64,000 nt of DNA from Methylophaga thiooxydans DMS010 (GTDB lineage: Bacteria; Pseudomonadota; Gammaproteobacteria; Nitrosococcales; Methylophagaceae), in assembly GCF_000156355.1 (NCBI RefSeq), contig NZ_GG657906.1, positions 148,248 through 212,247 on the forward strand, given 5' to 3'. The position numbers were made by a program, and so were the translations under genes. Below are positions 44,783-55,968 of the stretch, one piece after another. The first letter of the stretch is position 1. Each line of letters opens with the position of its first letter. The notes under the pieces were generated by a model. That model saw nothing but the letters and a program-made list of their open reading frames with translations. It was not told the origin of the DNA and searched no databases.

Positions 44783-46147
44783 ATGTCATATTGTAAAGCG
44801 GTTTTATTGATAACGATGGCAGCATTACTTGTTGCCTGCAGTAAAGAGTCCGATACAACAGGACCAGCCAGAACCTATCAGGAGATTATCGATTCTGGTG
44901 AATTGCTGATTGTTACCCGAAATGCCCCCTCAACTTGGTATATCGACGCCGACGGTGAACCAACGGGGTATGAGTATGATCTGGCAAAAGCGTATGTACA
45001 GCATCTCAACCTAACCCCACGGTTTATTATTAAAGACAGTATCAAAGCTGTGTTTGATACATTGCGCAGCGGTGATGCAGATGTGGCGGCAGCCGGTTTA
45101 ACCGTGTTGCCAACGAGACAAGCTGAGTTTTTAGTTGGGCCTGAATATAACCGCGTACATCAGGTGCTTGTTTGTCATCGCGATGGTTACAAACCCGAAG
45201 GCTATGATGAATTATCAGAGATTGACATCGTCGTCGCTGAGGGCAGTAGCTATGCAGAGCAATTAAATGAGATTAAGCAACAAAATAATCCAACACTGAC
45301 ATGGCAGGAAACAGATGACTATTCGACAGAAGAATTACTGGAAAAAGTGGCGGAAGAAAAGGTTGACTGCACCGTAGCTGATTCGACGATCGTCAAGATT
45401 AACCGTCGTTATTTCCCTGAGTTGATGGTCACTATGCAATTGACTGAGTCACAAGACATTGCTTTGTATCTTCCTCAGGGGCTTACACCATTGCAGAAAA
45501 AGCTTGAACAGTGGTTTAAGCGTTTCCAAACATCGTCACAAATGAAAAAGCTAACTGATCGATATTATGGTTATTTCAGAGAGTTTGATTATGTTGACGT
45601 AAGCGTTCTCAAACGTCGTATTGATAAACGACTGCCGCGATACAAAAGGCATTTTAAAGCAGCTGCCGATAAAAATGAATTGCCTTATTTAACTCTGTTA
45701 GCACAGAGTTATCAGGAGTCTCATTGGGATGAAAAAGCCATTTCACCGACCGGTGTCAAAGGCATCATGATGTTAACCCAAAATACAGCCAAGGCGATGG
45801 GCATTGACGATCGCACTGATGCTAAACAAAGCATTATGGGTGGCGCCAAATATTTGAGAAAAATGGTTGAGCGCTTCAACGATGACATAAAACCGGATGA
45901 TAAGCTCTATCTGGCACTGGCCGCATACAATGTTGGTCGCGCGCATATGCACGATGCGCAGAGTCTTGCCAGAGAGTTAGGCTTGAGTCCTTATGATTGG
46001 CATGACATGAAGCAAGTTCTACCACTGTTGTCACAGAAAAAATATTACAAAAAGCTTAAATATGGCTATGCAAGGGGGATAGAGCCCGTACGTTATGTGC
46101 AACGAATTCGCGAGTATCAGCATATCTTGGAAAACGAATTACAGTAA
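44783..46147 (+). CDS. mltF: Membrane-bound lytic murein transglycosylase F (MltF-type)
   Basis: 454 residues from the ATG at 44783, which opens a lipoprotein signal peptide with lipobox LVAC (Cys19); a start 15 codons earlier would spoil it. A periplasmic SBP_bac_3-like domain (about 35-265) is followed by an SLT catalytic domain (about 280-440: LLAQSYQESHWDEKAISPTGVKGIMML, with catalytic Glu in QES; ALAAYNVGRAHMHDAQ; YVQRIREYQHIL). It cleaves glycan with 1,6-anhydro product formation, anchored in the outer membrane. Ser at +2 fits outer-membrane sorting. Confidence 0.9.
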   Translation: MSYCKAVLLITMAALLVACSKESDTTGPARTYQEIIDSGELLIVTRNAPSTWYIDADGEPTGYEYDLAKAYVQHLNLTPRFIIKDSIKAVFDTLRSGDADVAAAGLTVLPTRQAEFLVGPEYNRVHQVLVCHRDGYKPEGYDELSEIDIVVAEGSSYAEQLNEIKQQNNPTLTWQETDDYSTEELLEKVAEEKVDCTVADSTIVKINRRYFPELMVTMQLTESQDIALYLPQGLTPLQKKLEQWFKRFQTSSQMKKLTDRYYGYFREFDYVDVSVLKRRIDKRLPRYKRHFKAAADKNELPYLTLLAQSYQESHWDEKAISPTGVKGIMMLTQNTAKAMGIDDRTDAKQSIMGGAKYLRKMVERFNDDIKPDDKLYLALAAYNVGRAHMHDAQSLARELGLSPYDWHDMKQVLPLLSQKKYYKKLKYGYARGIEPVRYVQRIREYQHILENELQ

Positions 46148-46173
46148 TCAAAATGCAATATCGCTGTCATTAC

Positions 46174-46509
46174 TCAGGCAGAAAATTCGTACTTCCAGCG
46201 TATAGCGTTCGGTGCCATCATATTTTCAACACTAAAACGAATCATGCCGGTGGGATCACTAGCCTTACCAATGACAACATAACGTCTGCCTGATTGGGTA
46301 AAACCAACGCCGCGATGTTCATCAAACTCTTTTATCGGGCTGCTATTTCGCAAGGTAAAAGGCAATAGCTCATCGCCATCTTCTAGTGGCTTGAATGGCG
46401 GCACAACCTCAGGACGCTGACGTAGTCCGACAAAAATTTCTTCGTCACTGGGAAGAATCAAGATATTCCAGTGATAAAGCGTCATCACAATATTGGCATT
46501 ATCATTCAT
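46174..46509 (-). CDS. Uncharacterised small cytoplasmic protein
   Basis: 111 residues without a signal peptide or membrane helix. It contains MTLYHWNILILPSDEEIFVGL at the start, SPIKEFDEHRGVGFTQSGRRYVVIGKASDPTG in the middle, and ends near IRWKYEFSA; mixed beta-rich character. I do not recognise a family. Convergent with mltF. Confidence 0.62.
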   Translation of the reverse strand: MNDNANIVMTLYHWNILILPSDEEIFVGLRQRPEVVPPFKPLEDGDELLPFTLRNSSPIKEFDEHRGVGFTQSGRRYVVIGKASDPTGMIRFSVENMMAPNAIRWKYEFSA

Positions 46510-46776
46510 GGGTGTTGTTAATGTTGGAAGGTATCACATTCGTCCATAGTGCCTGTTTTTAACCCTACTTTAAACCAGCTATACCGGCATGACGTCATAC
46601 TTTGATATGAGTCTCTTTTGTCTGCCACGCCACTTCATAGACATATCAGCGTTGATATTTCAGGAAATAATAGCAGAGGGAAGGGGGGCAGTTTGCTGTT
46701 GGGCGTTTGTCAGTGACAAAATTGATGGCGGTTTGCTGGGTTGTCGTTTTGCCGGAGAGTCGGCAGAAGAGTTTCT

Positions 46777-46852
46777 TGGTGGGTGCTGAGGGGTTCGAAC
46801 CCCCGACCCTCGCCTTGTAAGGGCGATGCTCTCCCAGCTGAGCTAAGCACCC
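46777..46852 (-). tRNA. tRNA-Val (anticodon UAC)
   Basis: 76 nt including an encoded CCA. Acceptor stem GGGTGCT/AGCACCC (7 pairs), D arm GCTC/GAGC, anticodon stem TCGCC/GGCGA with loop CTTACAA (anticodon TAC), variable loop GGGTC, T stem GGGGG/CCCTC with TTCGAAC loop, discriminator A. All helices pair, with a single G-T in the T stem. It decodes GUA/GUG/GUU valine codons. It stands alone; no second tRNA is adjacent. Confidence 0.97.
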
Positions 46853-46966
46853 CAAGAAAGCGAGGCATTCTACATACCTTTTACTAGTTTGCCCACCCTA
46901 ATTTCAGGTTTTTTTTATTTTCCTGATAATGACCGTATTTCTGTCGCTGGCAAGTAAAGCAAATGA

Positions 46967-47014
46967 CAAAAAAGGGGAATGCGTTGGCATTAAAAGTCGC
47001 CACGATTCCCCTTT
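46967..47014 (-). terminator. Terminator of the dienelactone hydrolase gene
   Basis: Ten-pair stem AAAGGGGAAT/ATTCCCCTTT with an inner GGCGAC/GTTGGC-like helix, followed by seven T on the minus strand, 70 nt after the hydrolase stop and before the tRNA promoter. Confidence 0.75.
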
Positions 47015-47083
47015 AAGTTTTAATGACTTATCGTTATTGATATCAAGCAGAAAGCATACAGGCTAGCTGCTGTAACAATGACT

Positions 47084-47827
47084 CTAGCGTAATGTTCTGC
47101 TAAATAAATTCAATGCTAATTGATAGCCAAGCATGGCTGTTTGCGCGTCGTAGCGACCGCCATCACCTTCATCACGCATAAAGGCATGTTCGGCATTAAA
47201 CTCATGCCAAGTGAATGTGATTTCAGTCTGGTTGAGGATATTATGGATTTTATCCAGACCTTCACGTGGTACATGGTTATCCTGTTTGCCCCAAATCATC
47301 AGCAATTCGCCGTTAATATCATCAAGGCGTTCCATGCTGTGTTGCCCTGGTTCGTTTGGAATCTTCTGAATATGTAGATCAGTCGCATAGAAGCAGGCGG
47401 TGCCTTTAACTTCTGGTTGTAAAGCAGCACGAAACGCCAAGTGACCACCGATACAGTAACCCATTGCGCCGATATGCCCATTGCTCCACGGTTGTTGTTT
47501 TACAAATGCGATCATGGCGGCATTATCAGAGTCATAGCCTTGAACATCTTTGGCTTCTTTGTCGGCGTTGCCTTTATCACGACCAGCATCGTCATAGCCT
47601 AGAACTGTCCCGATAGGATTGAGCTCATGGAATACTTCAGGAACCAACACGGCATAACCATGACTCGCCATCAGTCTGGCAGCGCGTTCAATAGGGCCGG
47701 TTTGTTGAAAGATTTCTGAGTAAAACAGAATGACAGGGTAGGCTCCGTCAGCAACAGGACGGTGAATATAGGTACGCATCACGCCGGTAGGGGTATCGAG
47801 ATCGACAAAGTGACTTTGAATTTTCAT
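47084..47827 (-). CDS. Dienelactone hydrolase family protein
   Basis: 247 residues, alpha/beta-hydrolase. The nucleophile is Cys in GAMGYCIGGHLAFR (G-x-C-x-G-G), the acid Asp in LLMIWGKQDNHVP, and His in FNAEHAFMRDEG. Cys-type family members hydrolyse dienelactone or similar lactones and esters; in non-aromatic degraders the substrate is usually unknown. No aromatic-degradation genes are nearby. Cytoplasmic; single gene ended by a large hairpin terminator. Confidence 0.85.
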   Translation of the reverse strand: MKIQSHFVDLDTPTGVMRTYIHRPVADGAYPVILFYSEIFQQTGPIERAARLMASHGYAVLVPEVFHELNPIGTVLGYDDAGRDKGNADKEAKDVQGYDSDNAAMIAFVKQQPWSNGHIGAMGYCIGGHLAFRAALQPEVKGTACFYATDLHIQKIPNEPGQHSMERLDDINGELLMIWGKQDNHVPREGLDKIHNILNQTEITFTWHEFNAEHAFMRDEGDGGRYDAQTAMLGYQLALNLFSRTLR

Positions 47828-50425
<2,598 letters not shown>

Positions 50426-50443
50426 TCGACACCATGCTGTACT

Positions 50444-50474
50444 AAAAAAGCCCTCTTCATGAGGGCTTTTTTTT
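50444..50474. terminator. Bidirectional terminator between icd and glutathione peroxidase genes
   Basis: AAAAAAGCCCTC-TTCAT-GAGGGCTTTTTT, twelve pairs with A and T runs on both sides, 20 nt after the icd stop. Confidence 0.93.
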
Positions 50475-50475
50475 G

Positions 50476-51018
50476 TCAAAGTACTGATTCAATCGCTTTG
50501 ATGAGTTTTTCAGAGTCAGGTTTGACTCGTGCTGAAAACTGGGCCAAAACTTTACCGTCACTATCGACAAGGTATTTATTAAAGTTCCAGCCTGGTTCCT
50601 GGGTGCGTTTATTGAGTTCACGGAAGATGGGATTAGCGAGCTGACCTTTAACATAACTGGGCGCGATCATCGTAAAAGTGACACCGAAGTTTTGACGACA
50701 CACCCGTTCAGCCTCTTCTTCACTTTTAGCTTCTTGATTGAAATCATTACTGGCAAAGCCCACTACAAACAAACCTTGATCTCGATACTGCTGATGCAAA
50801 GCCTCCAGTCCTTCAAACTGCTTGGTAAAACCACAATGACTGGCAGTATTAATGATTAGTAGTGGTTTCCCGGCCGCTGCTTTATATAAATTGATGGTGC
50901 CCGCTGAGTGAAGTAAGGGCAAATCATAATTTAGAAAATCAGTACTAACGACTTCATCAGCGCCATAGGTTCCGACAGTGGACGTCGCGAAGAATAATGC
51001 AACTAGCGTGTTAAACAT
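50476..51018 (-). CDS. Periplasmic glutathione-peroxidase-family protein (Cys type)
   Basis: 180 residues with a signal peptide (TLVALFFATSTVGTYGA), so exported. The GPx core has peroxidatic Cys62 in NTASHCGFTKQFEGLEAL, the Gln/Asn motif GFASNDFNQEAKSEEEAERVC, and WNFNKYLVDSDG with the conserved Trp. A cysteine replaces selenocysteine. Such enzymes reduce peroxides, usually with thioredoxin-like rather than glutathione donors. Export to the periplasm is less common for this family. Its terminator is shared with icd. Confidence 0.87.
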   Translation of the reverse strand: MFNTLVALFFATSTVGTYGADEVVSTDFLNYDLPLLHSAGTINLYKAAAGKPLLIINTASHCGFTKQFEGLEALHQQYRDQGLFVVGFASNDFNQEAKSEEEAERVCRQNFGVTFTMIAPSYVKGQLANPIFRELNKRTQEPGWNFNKYLVDSDGKVLAQFSARVKPDSEKLIKAIESVL

Positions 51019-51092
51019 GCTGTTTCCTATTTAGGTTCTAGGCATCTGACTGATTGCTAAAAGAGATAGTTCTCGGTGAAAGCCATACTCAC

Positions 51093-52499
51093 TCAAGCCG
51101 AGTAACCAAATAACTTCTGTGATTTGATCTTTTCTGAGACCACCTCAGGCACCAGTTCTTCCCATCCTTTAGTGTTGCTGGTAATCATTTTCAACACGTC
51201 TGGTGAAAAAATTTGCAGATAATCTTCATTGAATTCATTGATTTGCTCAATGTGATTACCTTGCTTTAAATACTCGTAAAGATAGGTTTGTTTGGCATCG
51301 ACTTTGAGATTATCCACTTTGAACAGTGTATCTGTTTGGGTATCTTTATAAGGGTAAATGTAGAGCTTAACGTTGTTTTTAAACAGCCGACCAAAGCCCT
51401 CTAGAATACCACCGTTCAATGAGGTGTAATATTCGTCATTGAACAATTCAACCAGACTATGAGCGCCCATGGTGAGACCAATCCGGCGGTTGGTGTAACG
51501 TGATAAGTAGGTCGCCAGTCGATAGTATTCCGGGTAATCAGAAATCATTACCGTGTGACCAGCGGCTTCTAACACATCAGCGCGGCTGATAAAGTCTTCG
51601 ATATCAACGCTATCATCATCACCTTTGCGTAAGTTATGCATGGTGATTTCCATAACAGAAAGTGTTTCTTCAGGAGCGGAATCATCTTCAGCTTCAAACT
51701 GCTTTCTGGCGGCATTGAGCATATCAATATTGACGTGGGTAACTGGACGGAAACGGCCGCGTTCTACCAACACATTTTTCTTTCGCAAATGCTCAGAAGG
51801 TTGTAGCACTTTGCCATCAGCTGAAAACATCGCTGCATCACTCAAGCCCAGTTGCACCAGCCGTAAACTAATAACACGGTTATCGACATGGATAAAGGCA
51901 TCACCATGTAAGTCCACCATATCGACTTCAATCCGATCCGTGGTCAGGTTATCCAGCAATGATTTCACCAGCAGATCGGGGTTATGGCTTAAATGGAAGG
52001 CGCCATAAATCAAGTTCACCCCGATAATGCCCAAGGCTTCTTGTTGCAAGGCATTTTCATTATCCAGCATGCGTACATGAATGATGATTTCGCTTGGTGC
52101 AGCATGAGGTTCCGTTTGAAAACGGATACCCAACCAACCATGACATTCGTTCGTGCCATGATAATTACGTGCAGAGACGGTATCAGCAAAGGCAAAAAAG
52201 GCCGTTTTATCACCGCGTTGCTCACTTAATCGCTCGATATTGAGGTCGTATTCGAGCTCCAACATGTCTTCCAGACGTTCACGACAGACATAACGCGATG
52301 CTTTGCCATAAATATCATCGCTGACCTTCATATCATATGCCGAGATACTTTTAGCAATCGTGCCGGCAGCACCGCCAACTCGGAAAAACCAGCGAACAAC
52401 TTCTTGCCCAGCGCCAATTTCGGCAAAAGAACCGTAACGCAAGGCATCAAGATTGACTTCAAGCGCTTTAGCACCTGCTGATAATGTTTTGTTTTCCAT
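51093..52499 (-). CDS. Conserved 468-residue protein of unknown function
   Basis: No signal peptide or membrane helix; cytoplasmic. Notable segments are LDALRYGSFAEIGAGQEVVRWFFRVGGAAGTIAKSISAYDM near the N terminus, YHGTNECHGWLGIRFQT, GALxLIYGAFHLSHNPDLL-like, RGRFRPVTHVNIDMLNAAR, and TNRRIGLTMGAHSLVELFNDEYY...GGILEGFGRLFKNNVKLYIYPY. It looks like a well-conserved enzyme but I cannot assign a family or reaction. Single-gene transcript, 74 nt from the peroxidase start. Confidence 0.75.
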   Translation of the reverse strand: MENKTLSAGAKALEVNLDALRYGSFAEIGAGQEVVRWFFRVGGAAGTIAKSISAYDMKVSDDIYGKASRYVCRERLEDMLELEYDLNIERLSEQRGDKTAFFAFADTVSARNYHGTNECHGWLGIRFQTEPHAAPSEIIIHVRMLDNENALQQEALGIIGVNLIYGAFHLSHNPDLLVKSLLDNLTTDRIEVDMVDLHGDAFIHVDNRVISLRLVQLGLSDAAMFSADGKVLQPSEHLRKKNVLVERGRFRPVTHVNIDMLNAARKQFEAEDDSAPEETLSVMEITMHNLRKGDDDSVDIEDFISRADVLEAAGHTVMISDYPEYYRLATYLSRYTNRRIGLTMGAHSLVELFNDEYYTSLNGGILEGFGRLFKNNVKLYIYPYKDTQTDTLFKVDNLKVDAKQTYLYEYLKQGNHIEQINEFNEDYLQIFSPDVLKMITSNTKGWEELVPEVVSEKIKSQKLFGYSA

Positions 52500-52664
52500 A
52501 ACGCCCTTATAAGATGAAATGTACAGCCGTCGATTGTAACGTCTTAGCGTGACAACTGTAATGCAGGATTAGTCAAACAGCAGTCATTAAGCGATTTAGA
52601 TTATTTGTAAATATGATGACATTGAGGAAATGCAGTGGTCAGGACTCAATCCCCGTCAAGTCAG

Positions 52665-53108
52665 TCAGACACATAAGCTATGTTTGATGTCTCTGCTGTA
52701 TTGCATAAGGTGATAGCTTTCAAGGCCACTGCCTTCAGATGAATGTATCACAAAGCCGCTGGATTTATAGAAACTGATGGCTTGTTGATTTTGAGCCAGA
52801 CATTTCAAGCTCAGTTCTGTGTGAGTTGATTTACACGCATCCAGTAGTTTTGTACCGATACCTGTTCTTAAAGAATCAGTACAAACGTAAAGATGATGAA
52901 TGAAATTTGCTGGTTCCCAAACAGAGAGAAACCCGACGACTCTCCCAGACTCCATAGCCACCCAGATTCGTTCGCCTTCTGTATCACGATCAAAATCAGT
53001 TAATGTAAAACCGCTGCAATCTAGCCATACAAAAGTCGCTAGTCTGGTTTCAAGGTATAGCTGACGTAAGGGGACTAACAAGTCCGAATCAAACGTTCTG
53101 ATTTCCAT
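52665..53108 (-). CDS. GNAT-family N-acetyltransferase
   Basis: 147 residues. The GNAT core is visible: IWVAMESGRVVGFLSVWEPANFIHHLYVCTDSLRTGIGTKLLDAC, with the acetyl-CoA loop R-T-G-I-G, then SLKCLAQNQQAISFYKSSGFVI. The HHLYV strand and NQQAISFYKSSGF match small bacterial acetyltransferases of unknown target. Its 5' flank holds an unusually stable hairpin at 53126-53168. Confidence 0.8.
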   Translation of the reverse strand: MEIRTFDSDLLVPLRQLYLETRLATFVWLDCSGFTLTDFDRDTEGERIWVAMESGRVVGFLSVWEPANFIHHLYVCTDSLRTGIGTKLLDACKSTHTELSLKCLAQNQQAISFYKSSGFVIHSSEGSGLESYHLMQYSRDIKHSLCV

Positions 53109-53125
53109 TAACTATCCTTATTAAG

Positions 53126-53168
53126 GGACTCGACTCGTCCAGGGCCATGCCGTGACGAGGGAGTCTCC
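53126..53168. other. Stable hairpin upstream of the GNAT gene
   Basis: Outer GACTC/GAGTC (5 pairs) and inner CTCGTC/GACGAG (6 pairs) stems enclose a 14-nt loop with a small GGC/GCC helix. It has no T run, so it is not an intrinsic terminator; it lies in the GNAT gene's 5' region. Confidence 0.45.
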
Positions 53169-53338
53169 TGAACGTTGTTACACGTTACTAGATGCATCAA
53201 TGACCAACTTTCGAACAAGGCTTTTGTCTCAAATAGTCTTTTTTTTGCACAACGTGCTCTGAGTATAAATGAAGGTAAAGTGATTCGATTCTATAGGCGT
53301 TAAGCAAAAACTGTCATCTTTGTGTGAGGATATTGGCC

Positions 53339-53839
53339 TTAATATAACTCGCCAAATATATCCAGATAGGTGAGGTAGAGCCGAACATCGAATTCTAATT
53401 GGTGATAGTTCGGTTCCATATGCGTGCAAAGCTTATAAAAAGCTTTGTTATGGTCTTTCTCTTTCAAGTGGGAAAGCTCATGTACCACGATCATATTCAG
53501 AAATTCTGGCGGCGCTGTTTTGAAGACTGACCCTATTCTCATTTCATTTTTGGCTTTGAGCTTATTGCCTTGAACACGCGATACGTAGGTATGTAACCCC
53601 AATGCCTGATGCAGTACATCGAGTTTGTCGTCATAAACCACCTTACTGAGGGTATTAGACTGGCGCAGGTATTGGCTCTTTAAGTCCATCACGTATGAAT
53701 ACAAGGCTTTGTTCGTTTTAATGTCGTGAGTATAGGGGTATTTTTTTTGCAGGAATTGCCCCAGTGTTTCTTGAGAAATGGCTGCTCTAATCTGATTGAG
53801 AACGGATTCTGGGTACCCAGTTAAGTATTTTAATTGCAT
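53339..53839 (-). CDS. YgjP-type zinc metallopeptidase-like protein
   Basis: 166 residues. The zinc motif HELSH (in IVVHELSHLKEKDHNKAFYKLC) with a downstream conserved His matches the YgjP/DUF45 gluzincin fold. KNEMRIGSVFKTAPPEFLNMIVV precedes it where longer relatives have the SC..G strand. The N terminus (LKYLTGYPESVLNQI) is the usual starting helix. Target unknown; cytoplasmic. Slightly shorter than typical 220-240-residue YgjP proteins. Confidence 0.78.
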   Translation of the reverse strand: MQLKYLTGYPESVLNQIRAAISQETLGQFLQKKYPYTHDIKTNKALYSYVMDLKSQYLRQSNTLSKVVYDDKLDVLHQALGLHTYVSRVQGNKLKAKNEMRIGSVFKTAPPEFLNMIVVHELSHLKEKDHNKAFYKLCTHMEPNYHQLEFDVRLYLTYLDIFGELY

Positions 53840-54088
53840 AAGAGAAGCTTTTTAACTGAAAATTTGATGGGGTCGACAAACTATACCGTAGCTGAGTGCT
53901 AGCCAAATACTATTTGAAGATAATGCGACTTATCTACCAAGAGTGAAACAACATTAGAAGTCATATCGTTTTCCATAACCTTATGGCATCATAGCCGTTC
54001 TAGCTCGCTTTTCGTGGGCACATTACCTACTATTTTTTTAGAGCCTGCCAATCAAGGGTATGTTCGAGTACGCGTTGGAGTCACGCAA

Positions 54089-54505
54089 ATGAATGCTTTA
54101 CAACCTGAAATCGTTATCTCAGATCTGGATCTTAAACGTATTGAACAGATCCTCACGACTTTGTCACACAGTGAACTTGAGAAAGTAGCAACACTGGAAG
54201 ATGAACTGGAAAGAGCCAACGTCGTCGAGCCTGTGGCTATTCCCGTAAATGTTGTCACGATGAATTCGACGGTTAAGTTCAGCGTGTCTTCGTCGCAGCA
54301 GACATTTTGCCTGACCTTGGTCTACCCGAAAGATATGACTAACGACGGAAAAACCATCTCGATTCTTGCTCCGGCAGGCAGTGCTATGCTGGGCTTGTTG
54401 GAAGGCGATGAGATAGAATGGCCCACCCCCGATGGCAAACCTATGAAAGTTAAAGTAGAAGAAATCCTCTATCAGCCTGAAAGAGTAGGGGAGTTTCACC
54501 GTTAG
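54089..54505 (+). CDS. rnk: Regulator of nucleoside diphosphate kinase (Rnk)
   Basis: 138 residues from the ATG at 54089, with GGAG 8 nt before it; upstream in-frame codons have no homology. Rnk layout: an N-terminal helical pair (IVISDLDLKRIEQIL...LEKVATLEDELERANVV) and a GreA-C-like FKBP fold (VTMNSTVKF, LVYPKDM, ISILAPAGSAMLGLLEGDEIEWPTPDGKPMKVKVEEILYQPERVG). It binds RNA polymerase near the secondary channel and affects nucleotide pools. Single gene with a strong terminator. Confidence 0.9.
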   Translation: MNALQPEIVISDLDLKRIEQILTTLSHSELEKVATLEDELERANVVEPVAIPVNVVTMNSTVKFSVSSSQQTFCLTLVYPKDMTNDGKTISILAPAGSAMLGLLEGDEIEWPTPDGKPMKVKVEEILYQPERVGEFHR

Positions 54506-54530
54506 GGTGAAAAGGTGTGAATCCTAAAAA

Positions 54531-54564
54531 TAAAAAGCCCCAACGAAAGTCGGGGCTTTTTTGA
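54531..54564. terminator. Bidirectional terminator between rnk and the holin-like gene
   Basis: AAAAAGCCCC...GGGGCTTTTT stem with loop AACGAAAGTC and flanking A/T runs; it ends both convergent transcripts. Confidence 0.92.
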
Positions 54565-54996
54565 TCAGTGTTGCTGGTCACCAAGAAGTTCTTGGCTGGC
54601 TGCTTTTAACAGCCGTCTGACTTTCGGGCTATAACCAACCAGCAAACCGGCACCTAGCGTGACGGCGGCCGATTTACCAGGATGCGTTTCAATTACATCC
54701 ATCAGGCCGGTTTCGGACAGTACATCAAGCAACTGCTGAAACTCCTGTTCTGGTTGCGTCGTCTGCTCGTTAGCTGAAATTTCAGGTTGCCGGGTCATGA
54801 ACTTGGCAACCAACATGACAATGATCGCAAGCGAGAGAAAAAGTAACGCTGTTAACATGGCAGCTATCTCCGAAGCCATCTCTTTACCCAGCCAAGTATA
54901 GACAGCCAGGCCAGCAAACCCGAGCGCAAACAAACCAAGCAGTATGGTGAGTATCGTCGCCAGAGTTGTGATCCGGAATTTAGCATGCCATTTCAT
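54565..54996 (-). CDS. Holin-X-like / DUF-type two-helix membrane protein
   Basis: 143 residues from the ATG at 54996, with AGGAG 8 nt before it; a TTG two codons upstream overlaps the spacer. Two adjacent hydrophobic helices (TLATILTILLGLFALGFAGLAVYTWL and EIAAMLTALLFLSLAIIVMLVAKF) are followed by a polar linker and a Gly-rich helix AAVTLGAGLLVGYSPKVRRLL. This resembles 'phage holin family' membrane proteins found beside DUF883/YqjD genes in proteobacteria; it is unlikely to be a lysis protein. Last of a lipoprotein-DUF883-membrane-protein operon. Confidence 0.7.
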   Translation of the reverse strand: MKWHAKFRITTLATILTILLGLFALGFAGLAVYTWLGKEMASEIAAMLTALLFLSLAIIVMLVAKFMTRQPEISANEQTTQPEQEFQQLLDVLSETGLMDVIETHPGKSAAVTLGAGLLVGYSPKVRRLLKAASQELLGDQQH

Positions 54997-55020
54997 TATC
55001 AACGCTCCTATTGAGTGAGA

Positions 55021-55290
55021 TTAGCGATCGAGTAATTTACCAATCACAACACCGACACCAAACGCGACTGCCATACTGGTGTAGGGACGAGCTTCAACTT
55101 CCTGTTGAGCATGAGTGATGGTTTGTTGAGCGTGCTTTTGTGCTTGTTCTGCACTTTGTTTGACTCTGGCCTGCCCTTGTTTAGCATAGTCAGATGTCAG
55201 AGTTTTCAGCGTTTCCGTAATGTCACCGAAGTCTTTACGCAGGGCTGATACCTGTTCCTGAAGTTCTTGGTTGTTAGCCTGTGTAGCCAT
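55021..55290 (-). CDS. DUF883 (ElaB/YqjD-type) ribosome-associated membrane protein
   Basis: 89 residues. A long amphipathic helix rich in Gln/Ala/Lys (EQVSALRKDFGDITETLKTLT...VKQSAEQAQKHAQQTI) is followed by the DUF883 tail RPYTSMAVAFGVGVVIGKLLDR, a single C-terminal membrane helix ending in basic residues. YqjD-type members bind ribosomes at the inner membrane in stationary phase. GGAGG precedes the ATG. Middle gene of the stress operon. Confidence 0.85.
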   Translation of the reverse strand: MATQANNQELQEQVSALRKDFGDITETLKTLTSDYAKQGQARVKQSAEQAQKHAQQTITHAQQEVEARPYTSMAVAFGVGVVIGKLLDR

Positions 55291-55346
55291 GGTTTACCTC
55301 CTATTGTGATTCGTCGCTATCTGTCTGATGAATACTGCGCTGTCGA

Positions 55347-55550
55347 TTAGTTATCCATGGCATCTTCAGCTTCGTCTGCTGCATCTTCGATAGCATCACC
55401 GGTTTCTTCAACACTCTCATCGATGTTTTCACCCATTTCTTCAGCCGGACCTTGTTGATCACAAGCGGACAACAGACCTGCACCTGATAAGGCAAACATC
55501 AGCATGAGAATGCGGACAAACCATGCAGTAGAACGTGTGTGTGTATTCAT
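55347..55550 (-). CDS. Acidic entericidin-like lipoprotein
   Basis: 67 residues. A long signal peptide ends in LLSAC (Cys30). The mature 37 residues are strongly acidic, with short helical repeats: ENIDESVEETGDAIEDAADEAEDAM. The GDAIED core recurs in the small entericidin-type lipoprotein at 56747. GGAGG precedes the ATG. Lipid-anchored, probably induced with the DUF883 and holin-like genes downstream. Exact function unknown. Confidence 0.78.
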   Translation of the reverse strand: MNTHTRSTAWFVRILMLMFALSGAGLLSACDQQGPAEEMGENIDESVEETGDAIEDAADEAEDAMDN

Positions 55551-55637
55551 AGAACCTCCTGTGTTAATAAAAATTCACGGCATTTACGTTCTGACGTGAA
55601 TGTGTGTCTACCATATCCAGATGATTTCACTCATGCC

Positions 55638-55651
55638 TTAACCTAGGTTAA
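55638..55651. promoter_or_regulatory. Perfect 14-bp palindrome between divergent stress genes
   Basis: TTAACCT-AGGTTAA, read also as TTAAC-N4-GTTAA, in the shared promoter region of the lipoprotein (minus) and DUF1328 (plus) genes. Spacing is that of a Crp/Fnr-family site, and such a regulator is encoded 320 bp downstream. Confidence 0.5.
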
Positions 55652-55716
55652 AGACAGCACGATAAAGATTTTTTATTCTAAAAATGAATTCAGTTCCCAT
55701 AAGAAGGAGGAAAGTT

Positions 55717-55884
55717 ATGTTAAGTTGGGCTTTAACATTTTTAATAATTGGTATTATTGCTGGCGCATTGGGTTTAAGTGGCGTGGCTGGAACAGCGACA
55801 AACATTGCTTGGATATTATTTGTGATTGGCTTGGTCCTCGCTGTGTTTTTCTTTATTACTGGTCGCAGACCACCGCTTGAATAG
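55717..55884 (+). CDS. DUF1328 small membrane protein (YtjA-like)
   Basis: 55 residues from the ATG at 55717, preceded by AAGGAGG; an upstream ATG adds only a basic leader overlapping that site. Two membrane helices ([22 protein letters not shown] and [23 protein letters not shown]) with the conserved [17 protein letters not shown] signature. Short stress-induced inner-membrane protein of unknown role. It lies in front of the Crp/Fnr regulator gene on the same strand. Confidence 0.87.
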   Translation: MLSWALTFLIIGIIAGALGLSGVAGTATNIAWILFVIGLVLAVFFFITGRRPPLE

Positions 55885-55968
55885 ACCGGAGCTTGCCGCA
55901 AGGCTGGCAAAGAACCCAATGAAAATTCATTGGCTCACGTGGCCGCACACCGACAACAGTGAGCAAAT

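Noticed and set aside
54565-54996. Phage lysis holin
   Set aside because: No phage genes nearby; it is in an operon with a DUF883 protein and a lipoprotein, a usual stress-gene neighbourhood.
55301-55495. 64-residue frame overlapping the acidic lipoprotein gene
   Set aside because: Out-of-frame shadow; the lipoprotein frame has signal peptide, lipobox and GGAGG.
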